Below, one piece after another: positions 16,325 to 24,602 of a DNA stretch of 46,356 nucleotides. How positions within the stretch are numbered: the first letter of the stretch is position 1; every line of letters begins with the position of its first letter. This DNA is from Bacteroidales bacterium (GTDB taxonomy: Bacteria > Bacteroidota > Bacteroidia > Bacteroidales > UBA932): positions 1-46,356 of the forward strand of contig JAGCVW010000027.1 of NCBI GenBank assembly GCA_017962165.1. The letters run 5' to 3'. The translations under genes were made by a program, and so were the position numbers. The notes beneath the pieces were generated by a model. That model was given only the letters and a program-made list of their open reading frames with translations, ran no database searches and was not told the DNA's origin.

Positions 16325-16537
16325 ATGATCGAAAACGAACTCGACATCGCGCTTACTTCAAAAGAGAAGGAAATAATCCTCCTTATTGCTGAAGGGCTGA
16401 AAACCCCCGTTATCGCAGCAAGGCTCGGCCTGGCCGGCGAGACGGTGAAGTGGTACAGGAAGCGCATACTCGATAAATTCCAGGCGGCAACCTCGGCCGA
16501 GGTAGTCCGCAAAGCCATAGAACTGAAACTCATTTAA
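16325..16537 (+). CDS. Solo LuxR/GerE-type DNA-binding protein
   Basis: 70 aa from the ATG at 16325 (an in-frame TTG at 16313 is the only alternative). Almost the whole protein is one LuxR helix-turn-helix: Leu-Thr-Ser-Lys-Glu-Lys-Glu-Ile near residue 10, Thr-Pro-Val-Ile-Ala-Ala-Arg-Leu-Gly-Leu in the first HTH helices, and Glu-Thr-Val-Lys-Trp-Tyr-Arg-Lys-Arg-Ile-Leu in the recognition helix. There is no receiver, PAS or autoinducer domain. It resembles the C-terminus of the TPR-LuxR protein across the divergent region at roughly half of positions, suggesting duplication and domain loss. It ends two bases before the next gene, so it is the first gene of the exported-protein operon and a likely autoregulator or competitor of the TPR-LuxR protein. 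Confidence 0.85.
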   Translation: MIENELDIALTSKEKEIILLIAEGLKTPVIAARLGLAGETVKWYRKRILDKFQAATSAEVVRKAIELKLI

Positions 16538-16539
16538 AT

Positions 16540-17925
16540 ATGAAAAGAATCGCTTTAACACTGGCGGCTATCATGCTCGTATGCGCGGGCGGGAGCGCGC
16601 AGGACTTTCTTAAGAAACTCAAAGACAAGACCAAGGAGAACGTCGAACGCAAGGTGGAAAACAGGGTCGAGCAGAAAGTAGACAGCACCGTAAACAACGC
16701 GGTGGACAATGCTCTGGACAGGCTGTTCAATCCAAAAAAGAAGACCGACAACACTACCCGGCAGCAGGCCGCGCCAAAAGAAGGTTGGACCTGCCCCAAA
16801 TGCGGGACTAAAGGCAACGCTGGCAAGTTCTGCTCCGAGTGCGGAACGCCCAAAGACGGTGCCGCCCAGCAGGCTGCGCCCAAGGCCGCTGAGTCCAAAA
16901 ATCCTTCCGTAGCCGCGACAGTCAAGGCCGCGAAAGTCAAATACGCCAAGTGTGATTTTGTGCCCGGCGACGAAATCTTCTTCGAAGATCCCGTCCAGAA
17001 CGAAAGATTGGGCGAATCGCCTATGAATTGGGACCACCTCGCCGGCGAGGAATGTCAGGTCGCCACAATCAACGGCGAGCAGGCGATCAAACTCACCGGA
17101 TGGTACGCCCAGATCGCGCCTCTGATGAATAAGGAAGATTACCTTCCTGAAGAATTCACCCTTGAATTCGAAGTATGGTCGCCCGCTACCGAAGGCGATT
17201 CCAATAATGACCACATAGACGTAGTCCTCTTTTCCGCAGACGAGGAAAAGATAGTTGAAATCAGCCTCAACCCTGCCCAGGCCAGGAACCACGTCGATAT
17301 CGTCTGCAATTATGTGGCCCCCGGCGGAGACAGGAGGAAAAGCACTGCAGAGGGAGCCGAACTCAACGACCTCATCAAGGCCGACTCCTGGCTGAAAGTC
17401 CAGCTCTCCTTCAACAAGCGCGCGTTCAAATACTACGTAAACGGAACCCGCATGATCAACCTCCCGAACGTGATGCGTCCGACCCGTATGCTTCTTCAGG
17501 CCGTGTGCGTTACGGAAGACCGCTTCTTCATCAAGAACATACGCCTGAGCAAGGGCGCGGTTCCTCTGTACGACCGCCTTATCAACGACGGAAAGATTGT
17601 CAGCTACAACATCACCTTTGAGACCGGGAAGGCCGACCTGAAGGAAGAGTCCATAATCGAACTCCAGAGAATTGCGACCCTGATGGAGCAATATCCCGAC
17701 CTCGCTTTCGAGGTTGTCGGCCATACGGACAACACCGGCTCAGACAAAGTCAACGATCCCCTCAGCCAGCAGCGTGCGGAGACCATAGTGGCCGCCCTCG
17801 TCGAGCTGGGAGTCGAGCCTGAGCGTCTCACCGCAGTGGGCAAGGGCTCACGCGAACCCGTCGCTTCCAATAATTCTGCAGAAGGTCGGGCCAAGAACCG
17901 CAGAGTTGAATTCATTAAGAAATAA
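16540..17925 (+). CDS. Exported zinc-ribbon / OmpA-domain protein
   Basis: 461 aa. Signal peptide at residues 1-20 (Gly-Gly-Ser-Ala|Gln). Residues 22-66 form a charged amphipathic helix. A Cys-Pro-Lys-Cys ... Cys-Ser-Glu-Cys zinc ribbon uses Cys85, 88, 98 and 101. A beta-rich domain at about 140-345 looks like a lectin/LamG-type sandwich. An OmpA-like peptidoglycan-binding domain covers about 355-461, with Gly-His-Thr-Asp-Asn-Thr-Gly-Ser and Arg-Ala-Lys-Asn-Arg-Arg-Val-Glu at the end. The wall-binding end implies a periplasmic location, where a cysteine zinc ribbon is unusual. Second gene of the operon, two bases after the solo LuxR gene. Binding partner unknown. Confidence 0.75.
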   Translation: MKRIALTLAAIMLVCAGGSAQDFLKKLKDKTKENVERKVENRVEQKVDSTVNNAVDNALDRLFNPKKKTDNTTRQQAAPKEGWTCPKCGTKGNAGKFCSECGTPKDGAAQQAAPKAAESKNPSVAATVKAAKVKYAKCDFVPGDEIFFEDPVQNERLGESPMNWDHLAGEECQVATINGEQAIKLTGWYAQIAPLMNKEDYLPEEFTLEFEVWSPATEGDSNNDHIDVVLFSADEEKIVEISLNPAQARNHVDIVCNYVAPGGDRRKSTAEGAELNDLIKADSWLKVQLSFNKRAFKYYVNGTRMINLPNVMRPTRMLLQAVCVTEDRFFIKNIRLSKGAVPLYDRLINDGKIVSYNITFETGKADLKEESIIELQRIATLMEQYPDLAFEVVGHTDNTGSDKVNDPLSQQRAETIVAALVELGVEPERLTAVGKGSREPVASNNSAEGRAKNRRVEFIKK

Positions 17926-17931
17926 CCGCAT

Positions 17932-19017
17932 ATGAAAAAGATAGTAGTTGTCCTCGCCGCTCTGGCTATGCTTGTTCCGGTCGCAGCTCAGAACAAGGCC
18001 AATAAGATAATTTCCCTTACACCTGCTCTTCCTTCTGTGAAAGATTTGTTGGAGGCTTATAAGGAAGAATATACTCCTTACGACGAATACAAAGGTCCAG
18101 GCGGGAAAGCGTTGGAGCTATTCCTGGATAAACACAAAGATGCTGAAGACATAATCAGGGAACTGCCTTCCGAGTATACTCCGAATGTCTCTTCCATCGG
18201 AAAAATGACTCCCGGCTCAGCAAAGGGAGCTGCAATGGGCCGTGTGTCAGGAATGGGACTGAGCGCCGCAGATATTGCAAAATTGCAGTCAGGAGAGCTC
18301 AGCGAAGCGGAACAGTTGGAGTTGGCAAATAAAATGATGAAAGCACAGGGCGGCCCGACTTCGACTGATCTTGAAACAATCAACAAGATGATGGAAGCCC
18401 AGCAAGCCGGCGGTACTCCTGAGCAGGCTGCTGAAATAGGAAAACAACTCTCCGCAGTCCAGGCCCGTGGCGCCTCAACCAAGGGTAAGAAGTCAGGCCT
18501 ACTCCAACTCAATGAGATGGACCGTACTCTTCTCGATGCCCTCAAAGAAGGCGATAATCGCAAGGAGGCTGCCCGTCAGAATGGAATTGAACTGTATGAG
18601 AAGAAATACAGGAATCAGGTGAAAGAAATTGAGAAAGGACTTCACCAGGCCATAATGGAAGGCGCGTTGGATGAAAAGCCCGCACTCGGAACCGAGGCGC
18701 GCTGCGCCGCGGCAGCCAAGCGCTTCGAATCTCTCAAGAAGCAGCAATTCGCTCTTGAATGCAAGTTCTACGAGGAGTATCTCCCTATCTGGAGAAACGC
18801 TATCGCCGGTGCGATGCAGTACTACAAGACCGATGTTATGAAACTTTCCGAGGAAAGGGAAGCCTTCCGTGCTCAGCAGTTCGCCCAGACAGGCAGTACT
18901 GAGTTTATGGCTCCTGCCTTTACTCCGGACGCGGTGGCCCAGCAGTATTTCGAGATTGCTAAAGATATCGCTGATTACAAACTTGAATTACCGGATGATT
19001 CGGTATCAATGGAATGA
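17932..19017 (+). CDS. Exported helical protein of unknown function
   Basis: 361 aa. Signal peptide at residues 1-19 (Val-Pro-Val-Ala-Ala|Gln). The rest is mainly helical, rich in Lys, Glu, Gln and Ala, with a Met/Gly-rich flexible stretch at about 90-165 (Gly-Met-Gly-Leu-Ser, Lys-Met-Met-Lys-Ala-Gln-Gly-Gly) and a longer coiled-coil-like region at about 185-300. No catalytic motif or family is recognised. It begins 6 bases after the OmpA/zinc-ribbon gene and its stop overlaps the next start as ATGA, so it is surely co-translated with the 1010-aa protein. A structural or complex-forming role in the periplasm is inferred from context only. Confidence 0.75.
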   Translation: MKKIVVVLAALAMLVPVAAQNKANKIISLTPALPSVKDLLEAYKEEYTPYDEYKGPGGKALELFLDKHKDAEDIIRELPSEYTPNVSSIGKMTPGSAKGAAMGRVSGMGLSAADIAKLQSGELSEAEQLELANKMMKAQGGPTSTDLETINKMMEAQQAGGTPEQAAEIGKQLSAVQARGASTKGKKSGLLQLNEMDRTLLDALKEGDNRKEAARQNGIELYEKKYRNQVKEIEKGLHQAIMEGALDEKPALGTEARCAAAAKRFESLKKQQFALECKFYEEYLPIWRNAIAGAMQYYKTDVMKLSEEREAFRAQQFAQTGSTEFMAPAFTPDAVAQQYFEIAKDIADYKLELPDDSVSME

Positions 19018-22000
19018 GAAACTTGAATAGATTCTTTATTCTGGCGGCAACACTCTCCCTGAGTGTCGCCGCCTTTGCGCAAAACCGCCTGGTCTCCACG
19101 CCGCTCGTCGAAGCCATCGAGAGCGGAAAGTACTACATGAAGGTTTCGATGGACATGGGCGGCCGAAAAGCCACGGTGGAGATTGCCTCCCGCGCCGGAG
19201 CCACGATGAGCCACACGCATATGCTCGGAATGGACGCCGTTATGTTATCGGCCGGCGGCGCTGTCTACCAACTCGACGAGAAGGCTAAGACATGGCGTGC
19301 GGACATGGGCATGGTCCCGGCTCCCGGCCGGATGACCTTCGTCCGCCAGGGAACCTGCAAGGTCGGAGGCAAGGGCGGCTGGTATTTCGACGAATATGCC
19401 GCCGACGGGGCGACGATAACCTTCTACTATAACTCCGACAAGGTCGCGATTATCGACCTGGGCGATCCGCAGATGGGGCCCATGGCCCTGCAATCGTTCA
19501 GCCCGACCATCCCCGCCCACATGTACTTCTGCGTGGGCAACGACTGGACCGGCGAGGGAATCGCGCCGCCGCGCTGCGCTTCCCGCTGGACCGACAACGG
19601 CCCGGCGACAGAACTCGCATGCGGGAACAACCTCGGCCCGATCGCGATCAGCGGGAAGCAGACCGGCGGCGGCGTTTCGGCCTCAAGCATGGTCTCTACC
19701 CCTGATATTACGGTAGTCCGTTCGGATATGAGCGTTACCGAAGAAGGCATAATCAGGGCCTTCGAGCAGCTGCGGGCCGAGTCCGCGGACAAGACACCGG
19801 AGCAGATCGCAGCCAGTATCATGGAATTCAACGGCAAGGCAAACGATATGATGATGTTCGGGGTCGTGACCGGCGAAATGATCGAGATGGCGATCGCACG
19901 CTGCAAGGTCTACCCGCACCCCTCGCTCCTTACGACCACCGGCAACATGCTGCTGGTCGCCGAGGATCCGAAGACCGCGCTCGAGTACTTCGAGGATGCA
20001 GCGAAACTGGAGCCGAACTTCGAAGAGCCGCTGTATGGCCAGCTCGAATGCCTTATGGACCTAGGGCAGGTCGAGAAGGCCCGCAAGGTCGTTCCCAAGG
20101 TAATCGAGGTGGCCGCCAAACGGCGTGAACCGGACGGAAAGGCGTGGCTCTATAAGGCCATGCTCACTACTCAGACCGACCCGCTCGGCGCCGCGGCAGC
20201 CCTGTTCAAATCGCTCTCGCTGGGATACTGCAACGAAAATACGGTAAGCCTCATAAGTTCGCTGCTGGCCGGACTTGACCAGGCGGAAATGACCGCATCC
20301 ATGGACGAGCAGGACTTTATGAGCGTAATCGACCAAGTTTTTACGCCCGCGAACCTGGAGAACATCCGCAAGGGCGTCACCTACGGCGACGACGACTTTT
20401 TCCCCGCCGATGACGCCAGCTTTAACGCTACTCCGGCAGGCGACCTGGAGGCCAACCGCACCAACAACGCCCGAATAGCCGGCGACTACGAGAGCCGCTC
20501 GTCGAGACACTGGGCCAAGGCCGAAAAGGCGGCTCAGAAAGGGCCGGCCATCGCCCTGCTAACAGCCATGGAGGCGGTTTATCTGCCCGACAATTTGTCC
20601 AGCCTGATAGACGTGGCTGAGGAGCGGCCTGAGGTCAGGCAGGCTGTAAGTGCCAGCTCCGACGCTCGTAAAGGGGTTGATAAGATTAAGATCCCCGAGG
20701 CTCTTCGGGCTGGCCTGGAAACCTCGTATGAGAGGCTTACCAACGCCCTTTGTACCGAATACGGAGTCGACGGCTTCTACCTGCCGGACGCCCGCGCGTA
20801 CTGGTGTATGAAACTTCTGGAGCGCTACTATAAATACCGTCTGGATTATGTTTATGGGACTTTCGGCCATTTCGACGATGAGACCCGCACCTTCCACGGT
20901 TATCTGCCCGAAGGATTCAAGACCAACATCCTGAACTACGTCAAACGTACAGACAAAGATATATCTCTGAACGAGGCGATGGACAAGAGGCAGCAGGAGG
21001 CAGCCTTGAAACTCTACAAAAAATGCAACGCCGAATTCGATGCCTGGTGTGACGCTCATCCGGAGGCTTCGATTGCCGCTGTCGAGCGCGCTCAAAGGCG
21101 CATTTTCAGACCGTATCGCATACTGACCGAAGTGACTCATCCGCTCGAACACCTGAACCAGATAGAAGTGGTGTCGGAGACCGAAAAGGTAAATTCGTAC
21201 ATAGTCTACTACAACAACACTATCAGGCCTGTGCTGGTCCAGTGGTGGAAAGATATTTCGAAGTATTGTTCCTACTGCTGCGACAGCAATGTCAGCAACT
21301 ATTTCTGGTACAGGAATCTGGCGATTATGTATTCAGAATACTCCGCCACTTTCTCCGCAAAGGCGACGGCAGGCGAATACCTGCATGATGCCCGAGTCGT
21401 AATTCTCAAGGCCGAGGCTGATATAAAAGAAGAACAGTGGCAGGATCATCAGGAGGCGGTGGCCGAAAAAGAGCAGGCGGAACAGGATGCACGCGACCTG
21501 GCAGAGTTCCTTGGTAAGCAATGGCACGGTTTCAGCGACTTTTACATTTCGATGTCGACTCCTCTCGGCGATATCGATTTCGGGTTGAAAGAGGGCAAGT
21601 TCGGTATCCATCTCGATATAGACAAATCGTATGTGAAACCGGTGCCGCTGGACGCCAGACAGATAAACAACAGTATGCCTATAGATGAGAATGTGGTCAA
21701 GTATATTTCTAACATTGCCAAGCTCGAAGGGCAAAATATGATAGACATGTTTAAGAAACACGGAACAGACAAGGATGCCCTACAGAAGTTTGAGCTCGCC
21801 GCGAGACTCGCTACAGGTAATATCATCGGCGTCAGTGAGAAACAGACAGTCGAGGTGGGTCGCGACTCAGCCGGAAACCTCCAGTTCAAAAAGCGCCAGA
21901 CTACAGACTACGACCTGGCCGGATATGCCAATATAAGAAGAGACGATATCCAGGTCGGAAAAATCAATGCGCGCCGCGATGTCGCTACCTACGGCTTCCT

Positions 22001-22046
22001 CGGCGGTTTTTTCTCGGTCTCATTGGGAAGTACAGTAACTAGATAA
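19014..22046 (+). CDS. Large exported protein with TPR-like centre, unknown function
   Basis: 1010 aa. Signal peptide at residues 1-22 (Val-Ala-Ala-Phe-Ala|Gln). Residues about 25-200 are a beta-rich Met/Gly-rich domain (Met-Gly-Gly-Arg-Lys-Ala, Met-Leu-Gly-Met-Asp). Residues about 295-430 contain TPR-type units (Pro-Lys-Thr-Ala-Leu-Glu-Tyr-Phe-Glu-Asp-Ala-Ala-Lys-Leu-Glu-Pro). Residues about 500-860 are helical with many Tyr/Trp and a few Cys. A long Gln/Glu-rich helix at about 800-835 precedes a short beta-rich C-terminus. I recognise no enzyme family. The four-base overlap with the previous gene and the four-base gap to the next bind it to the same operon. A scaffold for the other exported proteins is a guess. 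Confidence 0.75.
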   Translation: MRNLNRFFILAATLSLSVAAFAQNRLVSTPLVEAIESGKYYMKVSMDMGGRKATVEIASRAGATMSHTHMLGMDAVMLSAGGAVYQLDEKAKTWRADMGMVPAPGRMTFVRQGTCKVGGKGGWYFDEYAADGATITFYYNSDKVAIIDLGDPQMGPMALQSFSPTIPAHMYFCVGNDWTGEGIAPPRCASRWTDNGPATELACGNNLGPIAISGKQTGGGVSASSMVSTPDITVVRSDMSVTEEGIIRAFEQLRAESADKTPEQIAASIMEFNGKANDMMMFGVVTGEMIEMAIARCKVYPHPSLLTTTGNMLLVAEDPKTALEYFEDAAKLEPNFEEPLYGQLECLMDLGQVEKARKVVPKVIEVAAKRREPDGKAWLYKAMLTTQTDPLGAAAALFKSLSLGYCNENTVSLISSLLAGLDQAEMTASMDEQDFMSVIDQVFTPANLENIRKGVTYGDDDFFPADDASFNATPAGDLEANRTNNARIAGDYESRSSRHWAKAEKAAQKGPAIALLTAMEAVYLPDNLSSLIDVAEERPEVRQAVSASSDARKGVDKIKIPEALRAGLETSYERLTNALCTEYGVDGFYLPDARAYWCMKLLERYYKYRLDYVYGTFGHFDDETRTFHGYLPEGFKTNILNYVKRTDKDISLNEAMDKRQQEAALKLYKKCNAEFDAWCDAHPEASIAAVERAQRRIFRPYRILTEVTHPLEHLNQIEVVSETEKVNSYIVYYNNTIRPVLVQWWKDISKYCSYCCDSNVSNYFWYRNLAIMYSEYSATFSAKATAGEYLHDARVVILKAEADIKEEQWQDHQEAVAEKEQAEQDARDLAEFLGKQWHGFSDFYISMSTPLGDIDFGLKEGKFGIHLDIDKSYVKPVPLDARQINNSMPIDENVVKYISNIAKLEGQNMIDMFKKHGTDKDALQKFELAARLATGNIIGVSEKQTVEVGRDSAGNLQFKKRQTTDYDLAGYANIRRDDIQVGKINARRDVATYGFLGGFFSVSLGSTVTR

Positions 22047-22050
22047 CAAT

Positions 22051-23184
22051 ATGAAACGGTTTTTACTTTTACTCGCGTTGGCATGGACCACGGTGGCCTT
22101 TGCTCAGGATGAGTCGGAACCCCAGCCGCCCTCATGGATTAATGTGTCCAAGCTTGCATTCGTTGCATCCCACGGCACCGACAGGAGCAACGCCCCGATT
22201 CAGTACCTTATGTTTGCCGAGAAGACTTATGAGGACAATGAAGAGTTGTTCAACCAGTTGATTTCTTTGTTGGACGAAATAGGTCAGGAAGAGATGAACC
22301 AGGCTGTCCCCGAGACTATCAAGCAGATGGATGAAGATATAAAACAACTGAAAGAGACTCTCAAGGACAACCCGAACCCGGAAATTCAAGCCGCATTGAA
22401 AGAAATGATCCGGGAATTCGAGCAGCAGAAGAAAGATGCCATGGCGGACTATGTAAAGCCTTCAGTGAGCTATTCATACGATCCTGCTGCCATGTATCGC
22501 AGGCTTAAGGCCCTGGCCATTAATCAGAAGGTTTATTCCGGTTATTGGGAGGCCGGCAACGGACTTTACAGCGTTACCGAAGTTCCCCGTTACTGCAATC
22601 TTGATGAGGATGACAGGTATACCCATACCAAGATTACCTTCGCCGAAGAAGACCGTTACAAATGGGGCCTTATCGACGAAAACGGCCGTCAGATTCTTCC
22701 TTACAAATATGGTTCTGTCAATGTTCACCATATCTATCCGGACGCTTTCCCTGAACTGGACCTGATTTTCATGTACAAGCAGGATCCCGACGGCAGCGTC
22801 CACGCCGGAGCCGTGAATTATCGCGGCCAGGTTCGCATTCCGTTTATTTATGACGATCAGAACGGCGTCTACCACGGCGAGGACATATTCTCTTTCTCGA
22901 AGAATGGAAAGTTCGGCCTGGTAAACGTAAAAACGGGCCGGGAAGTGCTTCCTTTCGAATATACGACCTTCTCCCGCATGGCGGGCGGCTGGCTGGTCAG
23001 CAAGGACGACGAACACTACGGAATGGTCAGCATCAGGACCGGCAAAGTCATCATCCCTCTGAAGTACCAAAACCTTTGGGACGACGCGGATCCCTCCTTC
23101 CTGACCTTCGACGGGAAGATCGACTATTATGACGACTACGGTCACCTGGTACGCACTGAAAATGCACCCACATACGATGATTAA
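22051..23184 (+). CDS. Exported WG-repeat protein
   Basis: 377 aa. Signal peptide at residues 1-18 (Thr-Val-Ala-Phe-Ala|Gln). A helical, charged region covers about 50-135. At least three to four WG/KWG-type beta repeats follow at about 205-365: Lys-Trp-Gly-Leu-Ile-Asp-Glu-Asn-Gly with Leu-Pro-Tyr-Lys-Tyr; Gly-Ala-Val-Asn-Tyr-Arg-Gly with Ile-Pro-Phe-Ile-Tyr; Lys-Phe-Gly-Leu-Val-Asn with Leu-Pro-Phe-Glu-Tyr; Tyr-Gly-Met-Val-Ser with Ile-Pro-Leu-Lys-Tyr. WG repeats form propeller- or sheet-like binding surfaces of generally unknown ligand. It follows the 1010-aa gene by 4 bases and precedes the next start by one. Confidence 0.82.
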   Translation: MKRFLLLLALAWTTVAFAQDESEPQPPSWINVSKLAFVASHGTDRSNAPIQYLMFAEKTYEDNEELFNQLISLLDEIGQEEMNQAVPETIKQMDEDIKQLKETLKDNPNPEIQAALKEMIREFEQQKKDAMADYVKPSVSYSYDPAAMYRRLKALAINQKVYSGYWEAGNGLYSVTEVPRYCNLDEDDRYTHTKITFAEEDRYKWGLIDENGRQILPYKYGSVNVHHIYPDAFPELDLIFMYKQDPDGSVHAGAVNYRGQVRIPFIYDDQNGVYHGEDIFSFSKNGKFGLVNVKTGREVLPFEYTTFSRMAGGWLVSKDDEHYGMVSIRTGKVIIPLKYQNLWDDADPSFLTFDGKIDYYDDYGHLVRTENAPTYDD

Positions 23185-23185
23185 T

Positions 23186-23725
23186 ATGAAACGTATACTT
23201 TTACTTCTTGTTGCAGCGGCACTGGTGGTGCCGTGCAGCGCCCAGAACAAGGCCATCGAAAAGACTCTTGGAGACAAATTCGCTTTCGCCGGTCTTGAGA
23301 CCGCGAAACTGGTTCCCGCTTTCGCCGTTGAGATAAGCGAACTGAAGACCGACCCGCGCAGCGAGAGCAAGCCGATGAAGGATGAAGCATTCTTCTACAC
23401 CGGACCGGATATCGCCAAGATACCCGCCGCGAAGGTCCAGGCTTATCTTCAGAACGTCTATGCCGCAGTAAAGAAGGCGGCGGACGGCGGGGTCGTCTAT
23501 AAGGCAAAGGGCTACGCCGGCGACCAGCTCGGCGAGCAGATCACCGCCGCCCCGACGACCGACAAGCCCGCCGCCACCGTCATGTATCTCTATCAGCACG
23601 ACGGTGTGTGGTTCAACATCTCAGTCGGCCATAAAGCCTATTTCCGCAAGTTCACCAAGGACTACGGCGAGAAGTGGATAGGCGTAGGAATTACCGTCAA
23701 AGAAATGCTCGGCGCAGTGGAATAG
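23186..23725 (+). CDS. Small exported protein of unknown function
   Basis: 179 aa from the ATG at 23186, one base after the previous stop; the frame is open upstream but this start opens the signal peptide (residues 1-19, Val-Pro-Cys-Ser-Ala|Gln). Pro precedes the Cys, so a lipobox is unlikely. The mature part has mixed helices and strands, ending in a Tyr/Trp/Lys-rich segment (Tyr-Phe-Arg-Lys-Phe, Lys-Trp-Ile-Gly-Val-Gly-Ile). No family recognised. Last gene of the 16325-23725 unit; a perfect hairpin follows 23 bases after its stop and could end the transcript. Confidence 0.75.
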   Translation: MKRILLLLVAAALVVPCSAQNKAIEKTLGDKFAFAGLETAKLVPAFAVEISELKTDPRSESKPMKDEAFFYTGPDIAKIPAAKVQAYLQNVYAAVKKAADGGVVYKAKGYAGDQLGEQITAAPTTDKPAATVMYLYQHDGVWFNISVGHKAYFRKFTKDYGEKWIGVGITVKEMLGAVE

Positions 23726-23748
23726 TCCGGAAAGACATCTCTAACGTG

Positions 23749-23777
23749 GGAGGTCTGCTTAAAATCGGCAGACCTCC
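23749..23777 (+). terminator. Operon-end hairpin, REP-like element C
   Basis: GGAGGTCTGC (23749-23758) pairs perfectly with GCAGACCTCC (23768-23777) over ten bases with a nine-base loop; a loose T-rich stretch follows. The arm is shared with the second hairpin of element A near the RAYT, so it may be both a terminator and a member of the palindrome family. Confidence 0.65.
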
Positions 23778-23813
23778 TTCATTTTACCCCAAGGTTTTTT
23801 CGCGGAAAATGAT

Positions 23814-23821
23814 TATATTTG
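23814..23821 (+). promoter_or_regulatory. -7 box of the exbB operon
   Basis: TATATTTG is an exact TAnnTTTG match. Transcription would start at about 23828, directly before a GGGTC/GACCC hairpin (23831-23844) that would sit at the very 5' end of the mRNA, and leave a leader of about 65 bases. The -33 region is only a T run. Confidence 0.55.
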
Positions 23822-23894
23822 CGCGAATATGGGTCTTTAGACCCAAAAGTTGGTTGGAAAACTGAAAAACGGATAATTCAAAACAATTACAAAT

Positions 23895-24599
23895 ATGTTA
23901 TCAACAGTATTACAGGCTAGTCTTGAGGCTATCGAGAATGCTCCCGAGACTCAGGAGGTGACTGTCTCCATTCTGGAGATGGCAATGAAAGGCGGATGGC
24001 TGATGATAGTCCTTCTCGTGCTTTCGGTAATCGCGATCTACATCTTCGGCAAGAAGTGGTATCAGATCGGCCAGGCCGGAAAGATCGACAAGAACTTCAT
24101 GAACGACATCAGGGATTATATCCACGACGGAAAGATCAAGTCCGCCCTTACCCTCTGCACCAAATTCGACACCCCTGCAGCCAGGATGATCGAGACCGGC
24201 ATCAACCGCATCGGCAGGCCGCTCGGCGATATCCAGACCGCGGTCGACAACGTCGGCAACGCCGAGGTCGCCCGCCTCGAGAAGGGTCTTCCCTACCTCG
24301 CGGCTATTTCCGGCGGCGCCCCTATGATCGGATTCCTCGGAACCGTCATCGGTATGGTCCAGGCGTTCTTCAACATGTCGAACGCCGGCAGCAACGTCGA
24401 CATCACCCTCCTGTCCGGCGGCATCTACACCGCCATGATCACAACGGTGGGCGGTCTTATCGTGGGCATTCTCGCTTACTTCGCCTACAACTTCCTTACC
24501 GCCAAGGTATCTGATGTGGTAGCAAAGATGGAGAATACCACCATCCAGTTCATGGATCTCCTCAACGAACCCGCAGAAAAAGAAGCTGAAGCAGAATAA
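23895..24599 (+). CDS. exbB: ExbB/TolQ/MotA-family proton-channel protein
   Basis: 234 aa. Three membrane helices at about 34-51, 132-155 and 174-200, with the conserved Gly-Phe-Leu-Gly-Thr-Val-Ile-Gly-Met before and within the second and Ile-Tyr-Thr-Ala-Met-Ile-Thr-Thr-Val-Gly-Gly-Leu entering the third. The large cytoplasmic loop lies between helices one and two, as in ExbB. It forms the inner-membrane motor that uses the proton gradient with ExbD to energise TonB. The C-terminus is acidic. First gene of a nine-gene run; exbD starts three bases after its stop. Confidence 0.92.
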   Translation: MLSTVLQASLEAIENAPETQEVTVSILEMAMKGGWLMIVLLVLSVIAIYIFGKKWYQIGQAGKIDKNFMNDIRDYIHDGKIKSALTLCTKFDTPAARMIETGINRIGRPLGDIQTAVDNVGNAEVARLEKGLPYLAAISGGAPMIGFLGTVIGMVQAFFNMSNAGSNVDITLLSGGIYTAMITTVGGLIVGILAYFAYNFLTAKVSDVVAKMENTTIQFMDLLNEPAEKEAEAE

Positions 24600-24602
24600 A
24601 CC

